Positions 34,179 to 44,764 of a stretch of DNA of 64,000 nucleotides are shown one piece after another. Under the pieces are notes generated by a model. That model did no database searches. It was not told where the DNA came from and saw only the letters and a program-made list of their open reading frames with translations. The stretch is from Neoceratodus forsteri (Eukaryota; Chordata; Ceratodontiformes; Ceratodontidae), in NCBI GenBank assembly GCA_016271365.2, contig CM057456.1:168302501-168366500 (forward strand). Reading direction: 5' to 3'. The position numbers and the translations under genes are program-made. Numbering within the stretch: the first letter of the stretch is position 1; each line of letters begins with the position of its first letter.

Positions 34179-34249
34179 TTTTCTGTAACATCCATGTTGG
34201 TCCAATAAAAGGTATCAAATCATTTGTTTCTGGATCTGCATGTTATGGA

Positions 34250-36257
34250 GAAATTTGAGAAATGTTTATGGCAACCAAGTTAGGTATGGATTAGCATAAA
34301 TGTAATCTCTATTTACACATGCATACCATATAACTTGGGGCATTTAATGTTAAAAGAAACACTAGATGCAATGACAATTAGAGTTATGCTTCCCTCTCAA
34401 TTTCTCGTAGCAGCATTCAAATTAATTTTAAAGTACAACGTCTTTTTATTTAAAAGCAAGTTTTACTTACAATTAGTCAGAACAGCAATGGGTTCTACTA
34501 TAGCACCTAGCTATGCCAACCCATATTTAGGTTGGTGGGAAAACAGTTTTAATTTCTCAGATAACAAATATGCATGGAGCATCATGTCTTGGAACAGATA
34601 CCTTGACAATTTACTAATTTTATGGGATGGTTATGAAGAATTAGCTCATGAATGTGTTACTTGGATAAATCAGAATCTTTTAAACCTGAGTTTTACATCA
34701 GCAATAAATAAGGAAAGGATTTCATTTCTTGATTTAAATTTGATATCGACACCAGGGAATATTGTTGTCACAGAATGTTTTAGAAAATAGGCATTACAAT
34801 TAATGCTTAACATTAGTTTTACAATAAGGATTTGATTAGCCCCTATAACTTGATACTACACAGTGGGGAGGGTAGTGTTCTGTGTATCATATACAGTAAA
34901 TCAAATAAACATAAAGTAGAAAGAATGCTTTAGAAAAGAAACAGCAGGCAATTCAATTGTATTTGCCACATGCACCCATCCACCTGCTATAGTTTGCTCT
35001 GTCCCATACAGACAGTTTTTGCCATTGAGATGCAATTGCTCTTTAGAAGATACTTTTCTTAAACAAACTGAAAAAATGTACAAAAGATTCATGGTAAGTG
35101 GCTATGATAAACAGGTTCTGAATGATGCAATGAAAAGGGAAATAGATGCAGATATGGGATCTTTACTTGAACCGAAAACTAAGGAGAGGATACATAGTCC
35201 AGTTATTAATTGCATCTTGGAATATAACAAAATAGCTCCCCTAGTTAAACCATACTGGATCATAATGTCACACATTTAATAGCATACGATATTATGGCTA
35301 ACCCAGAACAAATGGTGCAATACTGTGTATACTGCTGTACAAGGTATTGCACCATTCTCACTTTCCCAGGCAAAAGATAAGACCTCTCCTGGGACTGGGT
35401 TTCTCTGAGCAGTTGCCATGGCTCACTGGACTGAGCCACAGCAGCAAGAACCCAGGTGCTGCAGCTGGGATCAGGTTTGATTCCCGGTCCCAGAAACTTT
35501 TAGTTTTTATTTACTTTGTTAACCCCCCCAGAGTTGAGAATCCCATGGGGGGTTAGGGTGGGGAACAGACCCCCATAAGGGTGGGTGTGAGGGGGCACAG
35601 TCCGTCCCAAAGACTTATGCCTCATGGCAGAAATTGTACTGTATTACAGCTACCTTTGCTAGCATAATGTCTGGCAATGTATAACTCCGTGACTCCAGTT
35701 AAACACATTGTATTAAAAACTGGCAAATACCAGGACAATGTAATACAACAGGTCTCTTTGCTAAACAACCACAGGTGACTTTCAGCAGAGCTAGCAACTT
35801 AGGTAATTACTTAAGTCATAGCCATTATATGACAGCACCCAAAAGACCTCATTCATAGCTACCTATACAGCTGGCAGGTTGTTACAAATGTGGACACTGT
35901 GTAGCTTGCAAATATATCACTCAAGGTAAAGAATTTGTTAATCTAACAAAGAATTCAATTGTAATGATTAAATAATTCATCAACTGTTCTACACCTTTTA
36001 TAGCATATGTTGCCCTGAATACCTGCCCTTTAACTTATGTTGGGATAGCAATCAGACCAGCAAAAGAACGTCTGTTGGAGCACATTAGGGATATAAAAAA
36101 TGGAAACATAGATTCAGCTTTGGACATGCATTTTTTAGAAAATCATGGCAAAAATGTATCGGATTTAAAATTCAGGCTCTTTGACCATGTCAAGCCTCAA
36201 AGCAGAAGGAGAGTGAACTTGCTTCTTAAAAAGAATCAAGATGGATCTACAGTTTAG
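34250..36257 (+). pseudogene. PLE-A RT palm/thumb and GIY-YIG endonuclease, degraded
   Basis: Reverse transcriptase coupled to a GIY-YIG nuclease, the hallmark of Penelope-like elements. After the PLE-B insertion the frame resumes with SLYTCIPYNLGHLMLKETLD (motif A region without its Asp), TAMGSTIAPSYANPYLGWWE (motif B) and WNRYLDNLLILWDG (motif C; the second catalytic Asp is Asn). Thumb residues are SVPYRQFLPLRCNCSLEDTF, FMVSGYDKQVLNDAM. After a ~400-bp insertion come FSRASNLGNYLSHSHY, the CYKCGHCVACK cysteine linker and YVGIAIRPAKERLLEHIRDI (GIY-YIG, about 36035-36105). The C-terminus stops at 36257. Confidence 0.85.
35290..35690 (+). mobile_element. Insertion containing a tRNA-like SINE
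   Basis: The segment separates the RT thumb from the linker of PLE-A and has no PLE coding sense. It holds an A-box-like TGGCTCACTGG (35419-35429) and a B-box GGTTTGATTCC (35474-35484). A small hairpin (GGTGCAATAC ... GTATTGCACC, 35314-35353) precedes it. Ends are uncertain. Confidence 0.5.
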
Positions 36258-36967
36258 ATTCAATATACCCTAAAGGGATTAACTAAAGAGCTTGACCTAA
36301 CAATGTATTTATAGTTTGTATGCTTTAGATCATTCTGTAAGTGGAAATAAGTTTTTCTGACACCATGCTGCAGATCTAGATGTTAAAATTCACATTATAG
36401 AAATGTGTATTCCTGTTCAAGCTATTCGGCATATGTTGGTTACAAAATTATAATTTGTAAACTTTATAATAAACTGTTTTTAAATGAATTTATAGCATAA
36501 AAATCATATAAAACTGATATAATAAGTTTTTCTTTTTAGAAGGAGGTTTCTGAAAGTTATTTTTTTTAGTTTGAATATGTTGTATTAGAAAAAGTGCATC
36601 TGAAATACAAATTCTTACACAAATTAAATGCAAATAAATATCATAAAATATAGAAATCAGCCTAAAATGATGATGTTGTTATAACAATTTATGATTAAGA
36701 TTCATGGTACATGCTCTATGGGTACCTCTATTTCTGTCTATATGTGAGGATTACCACTGTGCATAGTGCCAGTATTTATTATCAAGTGCCTTTAATGGTG
36801 ACACCTTTTTTAACATCTTTCTTTTGAATTCAAATTGCTTTAATGCTGGGTAACTTGTAATAAATCAAAGTTGAATAACAATACTCTTTGATTTCTTCCA
36901 GCATAACCAATTTGATACAGTAATTAAAACATTACTATATCAATGACTCTATGCACATTTTGGATGA
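36258..36967 (+). other. PLE-A 3' untranslated region
   Basis: AT-rich stretch between the end of the GIY-YIG frame and the right terminal repeat. No further motif is visible. Confidence 0.5.
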
Positions 36968-37115
36968 TTCATCTTACGACAAACAAGTTAAAATATGATG
37001 AAGAGGGTTTGATCCCTCGAAGCACCGGGCATTTGTTTGGTTTGTAGCACTTCAAATAAAATTGCTAATTTAGGAGCCAGAAGTGTAGTGCTGCTTTCTT
37101 TTGTGTTCTGGATAG
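36968..37115 (+). repeat. PLE-A right terminal repeat (pseudo-LTR)
   Basis: A 148-bp partner of the left repeat, shortened by an internal deletion whose breakpoint falls between GATG microhomologies. It carries the second hammerhead-like core. Confidence 0.8.
36996..37035 (+). ncRNA. Hammerhead-ribozyme-like motif, PLE-A right copy
   Basis: TGATGA (36996-37001), hairpin GAGGG-TTTGAT-CCCTC (37003-37018) and GAAG (37019-37022). Compared with the left copy, the two G-T wobbles are replaced by A-T and G-C pairs, so the helix is maintained despite sequence change. The first base of the CUGANGA box is A. Confidence 0.5.
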
Positions 37116-37239
37116 CCTTGAAGGCTTCCCTGAGATTGCTCACAGATGTCTGGCCATCATAAATGATATAAAAGTAAGCTATGGCTTCTTCCAGTAGCTG
37201 TAATTTAAAATGCAGGTCGAGCATCCAAAGTGGGTCTAG

Positions 37240-38945
37240 CCTCCACTTGAGGGATCATTTAGATACAGGGCCCATAGGAGGGTTAGCCAAAGTGGAGAAA
37301 GCCAAGAGCTCTTACCTATCCAATGTCGACAACACTACAGTGACACCTCTACAGCACTGCTCCAACAGCAACAGGCAGCTCCCCAGCAGGTCCTCCACAG
37401 TGATATGTGTCCTGCAGCAATGTGCACTACCTCTGCAGTTGCAGGCTGCTGACAACAGCTGGAATGGAACTGCAACTCAACTGCAGTTAGTGTGTCTGGG
37501 AAGGGGGTGCATGCAACTAATGACAGCACACCTACAGCAACCCCTGACAGAACGAACAGGCAGGGCAGACAGGAGAAAGAGTGGCTAGACAAAACTCTCC
37601 CTCACCAACCAGAACAGCAGCACGATGCCCTGGTCAGACACTCAGGGGAAAATACAGTATCAAGGTGTGCACCCTCACACAAGTGAGCAGATGCACTTGT
37701 GCACACAGGGTACAGGGCAACAATGTCAACAGACGGTGCCGACATAAGAGGAACTGCTGGTGATGGAGAACAAGGAGCCAGCAATCGGAAGTGAGCTGGG
37801 AGAGTATGCCACTGACATTCATGAAAAGTGCAGGGGGAAAGGACCTCCGATCTTATTGCAGGTTCCTGTACCAGGAGAAGCAGGACCGTGGTGCAGTCAT
37901 CTACTGGAAATGTGTGGAATACCAGACAGGTTAGTGTCTCAGCCATGCCCAGACAGTCGCTGAGGTCAAGGACATGTCACTGATGGGATGGCACAATCAT
38001 GTGCCCAAAAGCACTGGCGTGGAGGCGCAATGGGTCTGTGTGGTCAAGCAGCTGGCAGTGGACATGACCGAGAGCAGTCAGCAGGTCATGGCTGCATGCT
38101 GAAGTGGGCTGAAAGATGCTGTGGGGGGTCACCTGCCAACAGTGGGGAACCTAAAGAGGGTCATCCAGAGGGTCTGGAGGGGGTGTGTGGTGGATAACAG
38201 TAGAGCCCACCACCTTATCAGAGCTAACAATACCCGAGGAGTACAGGAGCACTGACATAGGGGACCTATTCCTGTTCCATGACTCTGGTGCAGAGCTGGC
38301 ATGGTTCCTCATATTTAGCATCACTCATAATCTGAAGTACTTGTCCCATTGCACCTCATGGTTTGCGGATGGAATGTTGTGGTGCTGCCCATGCCTGTTC
38401 CATCAAATGTACAGCATCTGGGCTGCCAGCCACCTATGTCCTCATGTCCAGCAGGACCATGGGTTGCTACACCATGGTTCTACACAAGCTGCTGGAGCTG
38501 TGCCCAGGACTACATCCAGACAACATAATGACAGACTTTGAGCAGGTGGCATTCAAGGCACTACGGGACATGGTCCCCCATGCCAGGCAGTGGGGGTGTT
38601 TATTTCACTTCTCGCAGTGCCTGTGGTACAAACTCCAGCAGCATTGCACCCTCACCCAGTTCTACATTACCAGCAATGGCCTCACCCTCCACATCAGGAT
38701 GTTGGCCGCCCTGGTCTTTGTGCCACCGATGGACCAAAAAAGGCTGGCAAAGGGTGTTCAGTTCCTTGATGGGGGCATCTCATCCCACAGTGTGGCACTT
38801 CATTGATGTTCTACATGGTCAGAACCACCTCTTGGAGCTCCACATGCAGCAGGTGCTGTGTGGCATGGATGGCAGGGCCAGCAGATGGTGGACCAAGGCA
38901 TGCAGTGACCACATCATGGACATTGTTGAACAGTACAAGCAGTGA
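37240..38945 (+). mobile_element. MULE-type DNA transposon relic with FLYWCH domain
   Basis: A region of CAG-rich leader (37320-37560), then a FLYWCH finger and a MULE transposase domain in the same orientation. Terminal inverted repeats and target duplications were not found. It abuts the right terminal repeat of PLE-A on one side and an L1 fragment on the other. Confidence 0.7.
37805..38945 (+). pseudogene. FLYWCH-MULE transposase, frameshifted
   Basis: A MULE transposase is a DDE-type cut-and-paste enzyme. The FLYWCH zinc finger shows FLY (37863-37871), YWKC (37902-37913) and WHNH (37989-38000) in one frame, with a TAG at 37932-37934 between them. The transposase domain starts near 38250 with LFLFHDSGAELAWFLIFS and WFADG (first Asp region). 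After a frameshift near 38380 it has CLFHQMYSI, then ATYVLMSS, MTDFEQVAFKALRDMVPHA (second Asp) and GCLFHFSQCLWYKLQ (CxFHxxQ region). The end reads LHIRMLAALVFVP and TVWHFIDVLHGQNHL. Frameshifts at ~38380 and ~38780 and the stop make it a pseudogene. Confidence 0.85.
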
Positions 38946-39155
38946 TGCCTCCATGACTACCTTCAGGGCATTGCACTAAACATTAGGTTGCAGGTGTAGT
39001 GAGCAAACTGTCCACAGCAGACTACAGCTGACTGGCAAGTACTACCCAGTGGACATATGGCTGTACTCTTCCCCTCCGTGGGGATGCGGGTGGTGATGGT
39101 GGTGGTGGGGTGGTGAAGGCTAGGACCCATCTCCCATTCAAGTCCTTTGAAGTTT

Positions 39156-39401
39156 TTAATAGTTGCCATTGGAGGGATCTGTGTATGAGAATGGAGACTC
39201 TTTTTTTACTTTGGTGGAGCTATGGACATTGGTCCCCACCCATTCTCTTTTGAGCTTCTGTGCATCTGCAATGAGCAGTTTAGTTTCTTTTAGTAAAGCG
39301 ACCAGGGAATGTAGTTGTTTTAGGTGTGTAAAGACATGTTTTCTCTTCACCAACAAGTTTAAGCCTCTGACATTCCAACACAGGAATTGAGTGTCAGCCA
39401 C
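39156..39401 (-). pseudogene. L1 ORF2 endonuclease start, truncated
   Basis: It opens with MADTQFLCWNVRGLNLLVKR and LVALLKETKLL (WNVRGLN box and the catalytic ET pair of L1 endonuclease), then ends after ~80 codons at 39156. The rest of ORF2 is missing. Confidence 0.85.
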
Positions 39402-42279
39402 TAGGCAGTTCAGTGGGGAATCTCATAATCATGTTGATGCCAGGTAAAGGTATTGTAAGTTGAAGAATAGGCATCAGGGAGATTGCAGTGCATAGAAATT
39501 GACTAGCTATGCTCTTGTTAATCTGGGACTCCGGTGCCTAGAAGGTACAGTAGTGAATCAGTTTGGTTTTTGAGTCATGAAGAGAGTAAATATGGTTAAA
39601 CAACATTAACCCAAACTATATATATAGAAAATCTTATTACAGTCAAAAGAAAATTGTACAGGCCCTTCGTAGTGGGCTGAATGTTCCTCTTCACACTCCT
39701 GGACTCAGCTACAGCAGGGGAGGTTACCAAAATCAAAGCAGTAGACATCTGATTATTCTTGAGGTGTATGGAGTGTTATGGTGTCCTTGACAGCAGCTGG
39801 GGGCCTGCAGAATATATGGGTACATGAAGTAATAGGGTGTGTTGTAGCATCTCCATAACAGCCTCCTGATATGAGCTATGGAGTACGTGGAGGTAGGCAC
39901 AAAAGATCAGTGGTGATGTGAGGATTGTGGGGGTTCAGCCCTGAAGAATTCTTTAGTGGGAGGAGTCAGCCTCTGTCTGGAATGTTGATGGATGGGAAGG
40001 TTCAGATTTTTATTTTTTCATATTGTTATAGAGAGGTGGGGGTGCTTCCTGTGGAAGATCTGGTGGAATCTCTCCCAGGTGATAGGTGTTATCTATGTGG
40101 TTATCTACCATGACCAGTGACCAATATATGGTGTTGTATAGGATTCATCTGTCCTGGTGTGATATATTATGCTGGTGTTGACCCTGGTAACTGGGGGCAC
40201 ATCCTGTACAGGGTATAGGGTTATTAGGCATCAGATCTGGATATAAGAGAAGGGGTGACAAGGATGTGTCTAAAAAGGTATAATATAGGGTTTCATGACA
40301 AAGCCTGGGGGGTAAATTTCCCTGGGGGTGGCTGCTGGTGAGTGAGAGGATATTCAGAAGGTTTAGCTGCTGTCAGGGGTTTAGATGTCTCTGCACTGGT
40401 ATGCATTGTAATCCAATTTAAACATTGATCATAAGGCATTATACTTCAGTTCACAATAAACAACAGCAAATATCTGTTCCTCTGTCTTGGGGAGACCAGT
40501 TGTTCATTCAGATGTAAGACCATTGAAAAGGAGGAGAAGTGAGGATGTGAAAGGGGTAATAGGAGTCTTATTAGAGGGAATGTGCTTCTGATAAATGGTT
40601 TTGCCAGTTCAGTATTGTAGGCTCAAAGGAATGGCTGTATTTGACTATACTTCCCATGATAGCTCTGTGTGATCAATTGGTTGAGTCTGAGCTGGCCAGT
40701 TTCATAAGGAGGGGGAGGGTTGAGCTGCCTGATCAAAGACCGTTTTTATCCAGCCTCCAATCCAATCTGGTTCTTCAGCAATTGTGTGGTCCAGACCCCT
40801 CCAGGCCCCACCGGCCACCAAAGCTTCCACCATCCTACAAATGAAGGCAGCATCCAGTTTGGCAAAACTGATGGAATTAGACCTCCGACATTTTGTTTTG
40901 CGATTGGGAGCAGCCTCATCGAGGACCAGAAGCCGCAGAAAGAGCAGAAGGCTGTTGCCCGAGGAGATGATTTCCTAAGTATGAAAAATAATGGAAACAT
41001 TACTTGTCACACCAGCTGATCCAGCCCCTAGGAGGAAGTTGGAAAGCGGAGTGACTCGTCTCCATCGTGGAACTGCTCACCCATGAAATCGGTCCCTGAA
41101 GCACCTGGCAAACAGCAGAGGCCTCTGCAAGGAAAGTCATGACTCTCCACAGGTAGTTTTGCTGTGGGTATTTTGGGTGACTTAAGGTGGGGGTGGGGAA
41201 TGCCATTCCACAGATTAAGAGCCCGAAGAGCTCCATACTATGTTGATCTTTGGTGGAGTGTTGGAGGGGTTTATCATGTTTCAGATGCCTTTCTTTTGAG
41301 TTAAGGTAACAGCATGGTAAAGGGATAAAACTAGCAGAAGCCTAAGCTGGTACAACTCATGGTATTAGCTAAAGCCTAGTTTGTTTACATTCAGCTCTGC
41401 GGTCCACCACATCCCCACCCTCCTAGAAAGTGTGCATGATCATGGAATCATGAAGAATGCCTCTTATAAGAAGAGAAAAAAAGAAAATAGCATCACAGTA
41501 CATGGTGTCGCAGTGTGGTTTGTGGGGACAAGAAACAGGTAAGCAAGCACTGAAAAAATATATGCACAAAGACCTTGTAAACTTTACAGTAAACATCAAC
41601 CAAATGCTATCCCTTCCTTGTTTCCTTCTGTAGTGCATTTTAGCTCAAGACCATTCTAATTTGGTGTATCACACCAGGCTTGTGGTAAACAGATGGTACC
41701 CCCACTTCTTTAATTCAAGACAATCCTACTAGGTTGTTTTACGGACCCACTGAAGTGACTGGTTCCATATTCCCAACATCATGATAGGTCAAGAGGTGAG
41801 TGATGGCTGAAGCAAATGTGGTTGCTACCTCTGCAGCCCAAGAGGCAGTAAATTGTAGAGCGGTGGTTGAGGCTGTATCTTTATCTGTGATCTGCAGAGC
41901 GGTGGTGGTGGCAATGCGATATTGGTTAGTGCTCTGTGGTTGTAGGTTGTTTCAGGGGATTTGGTTCTGCTCGTGGGACAAAGTTAAGAAGTGGCTGGGT
42001 GTGTGGTAAGACAAAAGTCTGCTATCATCTAGCGCCATTTCCTCTTCACTCCTGCTGCCACTCCTGGAGTGAATGTGTTGATTACTTCCCCCTTGCCACT
42101 TTGGTGTTTGCTGTGATTTTTGTGTTTCAGCCTTTGCAGGAGGAACCATGGCTCTTCAATCTGCTTGACACCAGGGGAATATGGTTTATTTTGATCCCTG
42201 TATGTTTTGGTGTCAATCTCAGGAGAGTCTGTTTAGGATCTTTGGATTGCCTGTTGTTGTAGTAGAGGGCATTTGGGAA
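39402..42279. other. L1 spacer or unidentified insertion
   Basis: 2.9 kb without recognisable domains, terminal repeats or tandem arrays. Short open frames only. Confidence 0.35.
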
Positions 42280-43070
42280 TTCACTCTTCTTGGGGCCAGC
42301 AGTCATCCAGAAAGGCAAGAGTGGCCTCCAGAAAGTGAAAGGTTCTGTGTATTCCATTTACCTTCATATGCATCATGGTGGGGTATCGCATGGAGAATGG
42401 AATACAGAGCTGGTGGAGCCATTGTCTAACCATTGTAAAGGCTCTGTAGCAGTTAATTAAATCCTTGGGAAAGTCTTGAAAAATCATAATGTGGTGGCCC
42501 TGCCACTCCAAGTGACCTAGTTTTCAGGCCTTTCATAGGATAGCCTTTTTAACTTGGTACCCAAGGAACCTGTCCAGTACAGTTTGGGTCTTCTCATCCG
42601 GCCTGGGCATAGGAGTGAAAGATCTGTAGCCCCTTTCTATTGTGAAGCATGGGTTCCCAGGGAGTTTTAAGATTGCAGGCAGGCTAAGACATAAAAAAAA
42701 ATGGGATCTTGAAGTTCCAATTTCTCTGGGATCCCAACAAACCTCAGATTCTTCCTTCTCCCTCTGTCCTCTTGGTCATCCAACTTTTCTTGCAGATTCT
42801 GGATCGTTTTGTTTTTTTCTCTGACTTTGGCAGAGGTTCTTCCCCTGCTGATTCTGTATAGCAGAACATCTTCTTTGTGATAGTGACTGGAAAATCAAGG
42901 TCCTGTATGGCTTTGGTGTTTGTTGTAGCTGTTGCTTTTAAGTCATTAATTCCTGATTTCATTTGAGCAAACATGCTCTCTGTGCGATCTAGTGAAATTG
43001 CAGAGGCCATTGCTGGGCCTCTCTAGTTTGACAGTTTGTGGGCGGATGCCAAAGTATTTGTCTATCATGA
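42280..43070 (-). pseudogene. L1 ORF1p-like protein, broken
   Basis: Minus-strand translation gives IDKYFGIRPQTVKLE and MASAISLDRTESMFAQMKSG near the start (43070-42950), a coiled-coil-like middle, then NLRFVGIPEKLELQDP (about 42740), the RRM core of L1 ORF1p. It continues with LGHLEWQGHHIMIFQDFPKD and FTMVRQWLHQLCIPFSMRYP (42511-42350), the C-terminal domain. A stop and frameshifts occur around 42660-42530. Confidence 0.8.
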
Positions 43071-43083
43071 TCAGTTGGTCTTG

Positions 43084-43172
43084 CAGGGCATACTGTACTA
43101 GACAGTTCTGAATATGTGAATGACTTCATTCACATGTGTAGGACTATCTAGTACAGTATGCCCTGCATGCCC
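43084..43172. repeat. Near-perfect hairpin
   Basis: TTGCAGGGCATACTGTACTA at the left is matched base for base by TAGTACAGTATGCCCTGCA at the right. The inner 40 bases pair imperfectly (GTGAATGA/TCATTCAC at the apex). The arms total ~43 bp. Confidence 0.9.
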
Positions 43173-43200
43173 ATTGGTTCACACTGTGGACCAATGGGCT
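43168..43200. repeat. Small hairpin with paired CCAAT boxes
   Basis: TGCCCATTGGT is complementary to ACCAATGGGC across an 11-base loop, leaving a CCAAT box on each strand. Confidence 0.7.
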
Positions 43201-43324
43201 TACACCCAATACTGTAACTGTCATTCGGTGGGTGGCCGGATGGTATGCGGGTGGGTTGCTGCCGCCGTCGATGATGGGAGGGGCAGGGTGGGCAAGGGGT
43301 GCTGTGTGGGTGGGAGGAGTGTGG

Positions 43325-43545
43325 TGTGCCACTGGATCACCAGGGATAGATGATATGGCGCTGTACCACGATCATGGCAATGGGCGAGGGAGGTACCACT
43401 AGACTACCAGGGACATGGATAATGGTAATATTCCAGTGATCAGGGACACAGGAGGGAGAGGAGGCCACTAGACTATCAGGGACAGTCTCACATAACAGTT
43501 ATCAAGGAATCGGGTGGGCAGGGGTGCCACTAGACTACCAGGGCT
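43325..43545 (+). repeat. Degenerate tandem motif CACTAGACTACCAGGGA
   Basis: Four to five spaced occurrences (for example near 43335, 43400, 43467 and 43525) in G-rich sequence. The same phrase occurs in the foldback right arm near 18845 and 18908, suggesting a shared repeat family. Confidence 0.5.
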
Positions 43546-44004
43546 ATCAGTTGTACCTTGTACTAGGTGATCACAGATATGGGGCGGAGGATGCCCCAGG
43601 ATCCCCACAGTATACATCATGCTGTGCAGGGCACCAGGTGCAAGTCACTGGCCTGCCCTGCGCAAAGCATGCAAATGGCCCCATCTGTGTCTTGCATATA
43701 TTATGGCCTCATTTGCATTCCCCTTGCCAAATATCATGGCTGATGCACCTAGCGCAACTGCACTTTTGCTAGCGCATCCCCATGCTCCCTAGCAGTGGCT
43801 TGTACTGGCGCAGTGCCACTGTGCCATGCAAAATATGTGCATTGGCCCTGCCATATTCAATGATGCTGCACCATGGTGCATCCCCGTTGAATATCGCCTG
43901 GTCTTGGCCCCAGCGCAGCCCAGTTGCACTGCACCCAGGCTTGCTCCCCTGCCAGGTGCAGTCTGAATATCTGGGCAAGAGTGTTTTAGACTCTGTCAGT
44001 TTTT
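43546..44004. other. No gene recognised
   Basis: Repeat-like sequence with GCGC-bearing and ATGCAAATG/CATTTGCAT phrases; not assignable. Confidence 0.35.
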
Positions 44005-44130
44005 TAAGGCCTTTTGTCAGCTGGCTTTGCCTGGATTGACTCAGGTCCTTTGTTAGTTGGCTTTTCCTGGATTGGTCCAGGTCCTTTTTTATCTGGCATT
44101 GCCTGGATTGGTCCGGGTCATTGGGAAATG
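44005..44130 (+). repeat. Minisatellite, 36-bp unit, three copies
   Basis: Unit CCTTT(T)GTTAGTTGGCTTTT-CCTGGATTGGTCCAGGT repeats three times and then decays. It underlies the repeating Ser-Arg-Gln frame on the minus strand (43769-44254), which is not a gene. Confidence 0.8.
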
Positions 44131-44764
44131 GTTTCTCTGGTATCATTGGGTAGGATGCCTCCGACATTGGCACACATGTATGTTCTGTATCATATACATC
44201 ATGAAATACTTCACAGAGCTGTCCATGAGGGCTGTGCAAACCAAGGATAAGCACTATTCAAGCAGCATGAGAGTCAGAGTTGTACCTGCAAGCCCCATGA
44301 GCACAGACTCACACACCCTCTCAGATGACTGTTTGAGGAATTTTCAGGAGGGGATTGAGCCACCCAGAAAACTTCACCATGTGGATAAGCCGCAGGGGTA
44401 CTAAGGGAAGATGGTAAGCCCCAACAGAAACTGGTATGATGGGGCTTGAATACAGTAGGGTTACAGGATAAGGAGCCACAGGACTGATCAGCTTGGGAGC
44501 AAAAATAGAAAGTAAAAAAAAAAAGAATTTGCTAGAGTGGTACTGGCACAGGGACGTGTTGCTTATATAAGTTTTAAATTAGGGTTTGGAGGAAGTTAGG
44601 ACACCAGTTTACAGATGCACAGATAAAACAACAGTGTCTTTCCAAAGGTAGTGACATATTAGAATAGAACAGAGTAAGATAATAACCTCTAGTGATCTTT
44701 TTCCTCACTTCCCTCTCATACACTAAGTAACTGCTGCCAACAGCATTCTAGTTTTTTGAAAAGT
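44131..44764. other. No gene recognised
   Basis: No repeat or domain seen. Confidence 0.4.

Larger units (their letters stand above)
31213..34237 (+). mobile_element. Penelope-like element PLE-B, nested in PLE-A, 5'-inverted
   Basis: Flanked by a 12-bp target duplication, GCATATTATGGA (31201-31212) and GCATGTTATGGA (34238-34249), which matches 11 of 12. Removing it rejoins the RT of PLE-A in the right order. The first ~220 bp (31213-31433) is inverted relative to the rest. The body carries RT and GIY-YIG with one stop codon, and the 3' part has a GT-rich stretch and a hammerhead-like motif just before the terminal GGTCCAATAAAAGGTATC. It is clearly younger than its host element. Confidence 0.9.
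28434..37115 (+). mobile_element. Penelope-like element PLE-A with direct terminal repeats, split by PLE-B
   Basis: Terminal segments 28434-28790 and 36968-37115 are direct repeats. Both have TTCATCTT..GACAAACAAG, TTAAAATATGATG, the GGGTTTGATCCCT hairpin, GGCATTTGTTTGGTTTGTAG, AAATAAAATTGCTAATTT and TTTTGTGTTCTGGATAG. The right copy lacks ~205 bp between two GATG tetramers. Inside are an N-terminal region, an RT and a GIY-YIG endonuclease reading left to right, interrupted by PLE-B and by a ~400-bp SINE-bearing insert (35290-35690). A tentative target duplication is TTGAAAGG / TTGAAGGC. Many stops mark it as old. Confidence 0.85.
39156..43075 (-). mobile_element. L1-type LINE, minus strand, 5' part
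   Basis: On the minus strand ORF1 runs 43070 to about 42280 and the beginning of ORF2 lies at 39400-39156, after which the element is lost at the MULE relic. The 2.9 kb between them is longer than a normal L1 spacer and probably includes an unrecognised insertion. A hairpin (43084-43172) sits immediately at its 5' side. Confidence 0.65.

Noticed and set aside
36988..37224. Minus-strand 78-codon frame (LDLHFKLQLLEEAIAYFYII)
   Set aside because: It crosses the PLE-A terminal repeat boundary. The part outside the repeat is clean for ~36 codons, but I could not link it to any family.
43769..44254. 161-codon minus-strand frame with repeating SRQSQLTK peptide
   Set aside because: The repetition comes from the 36-bp minisatellite; flanks have no recognisable domain.
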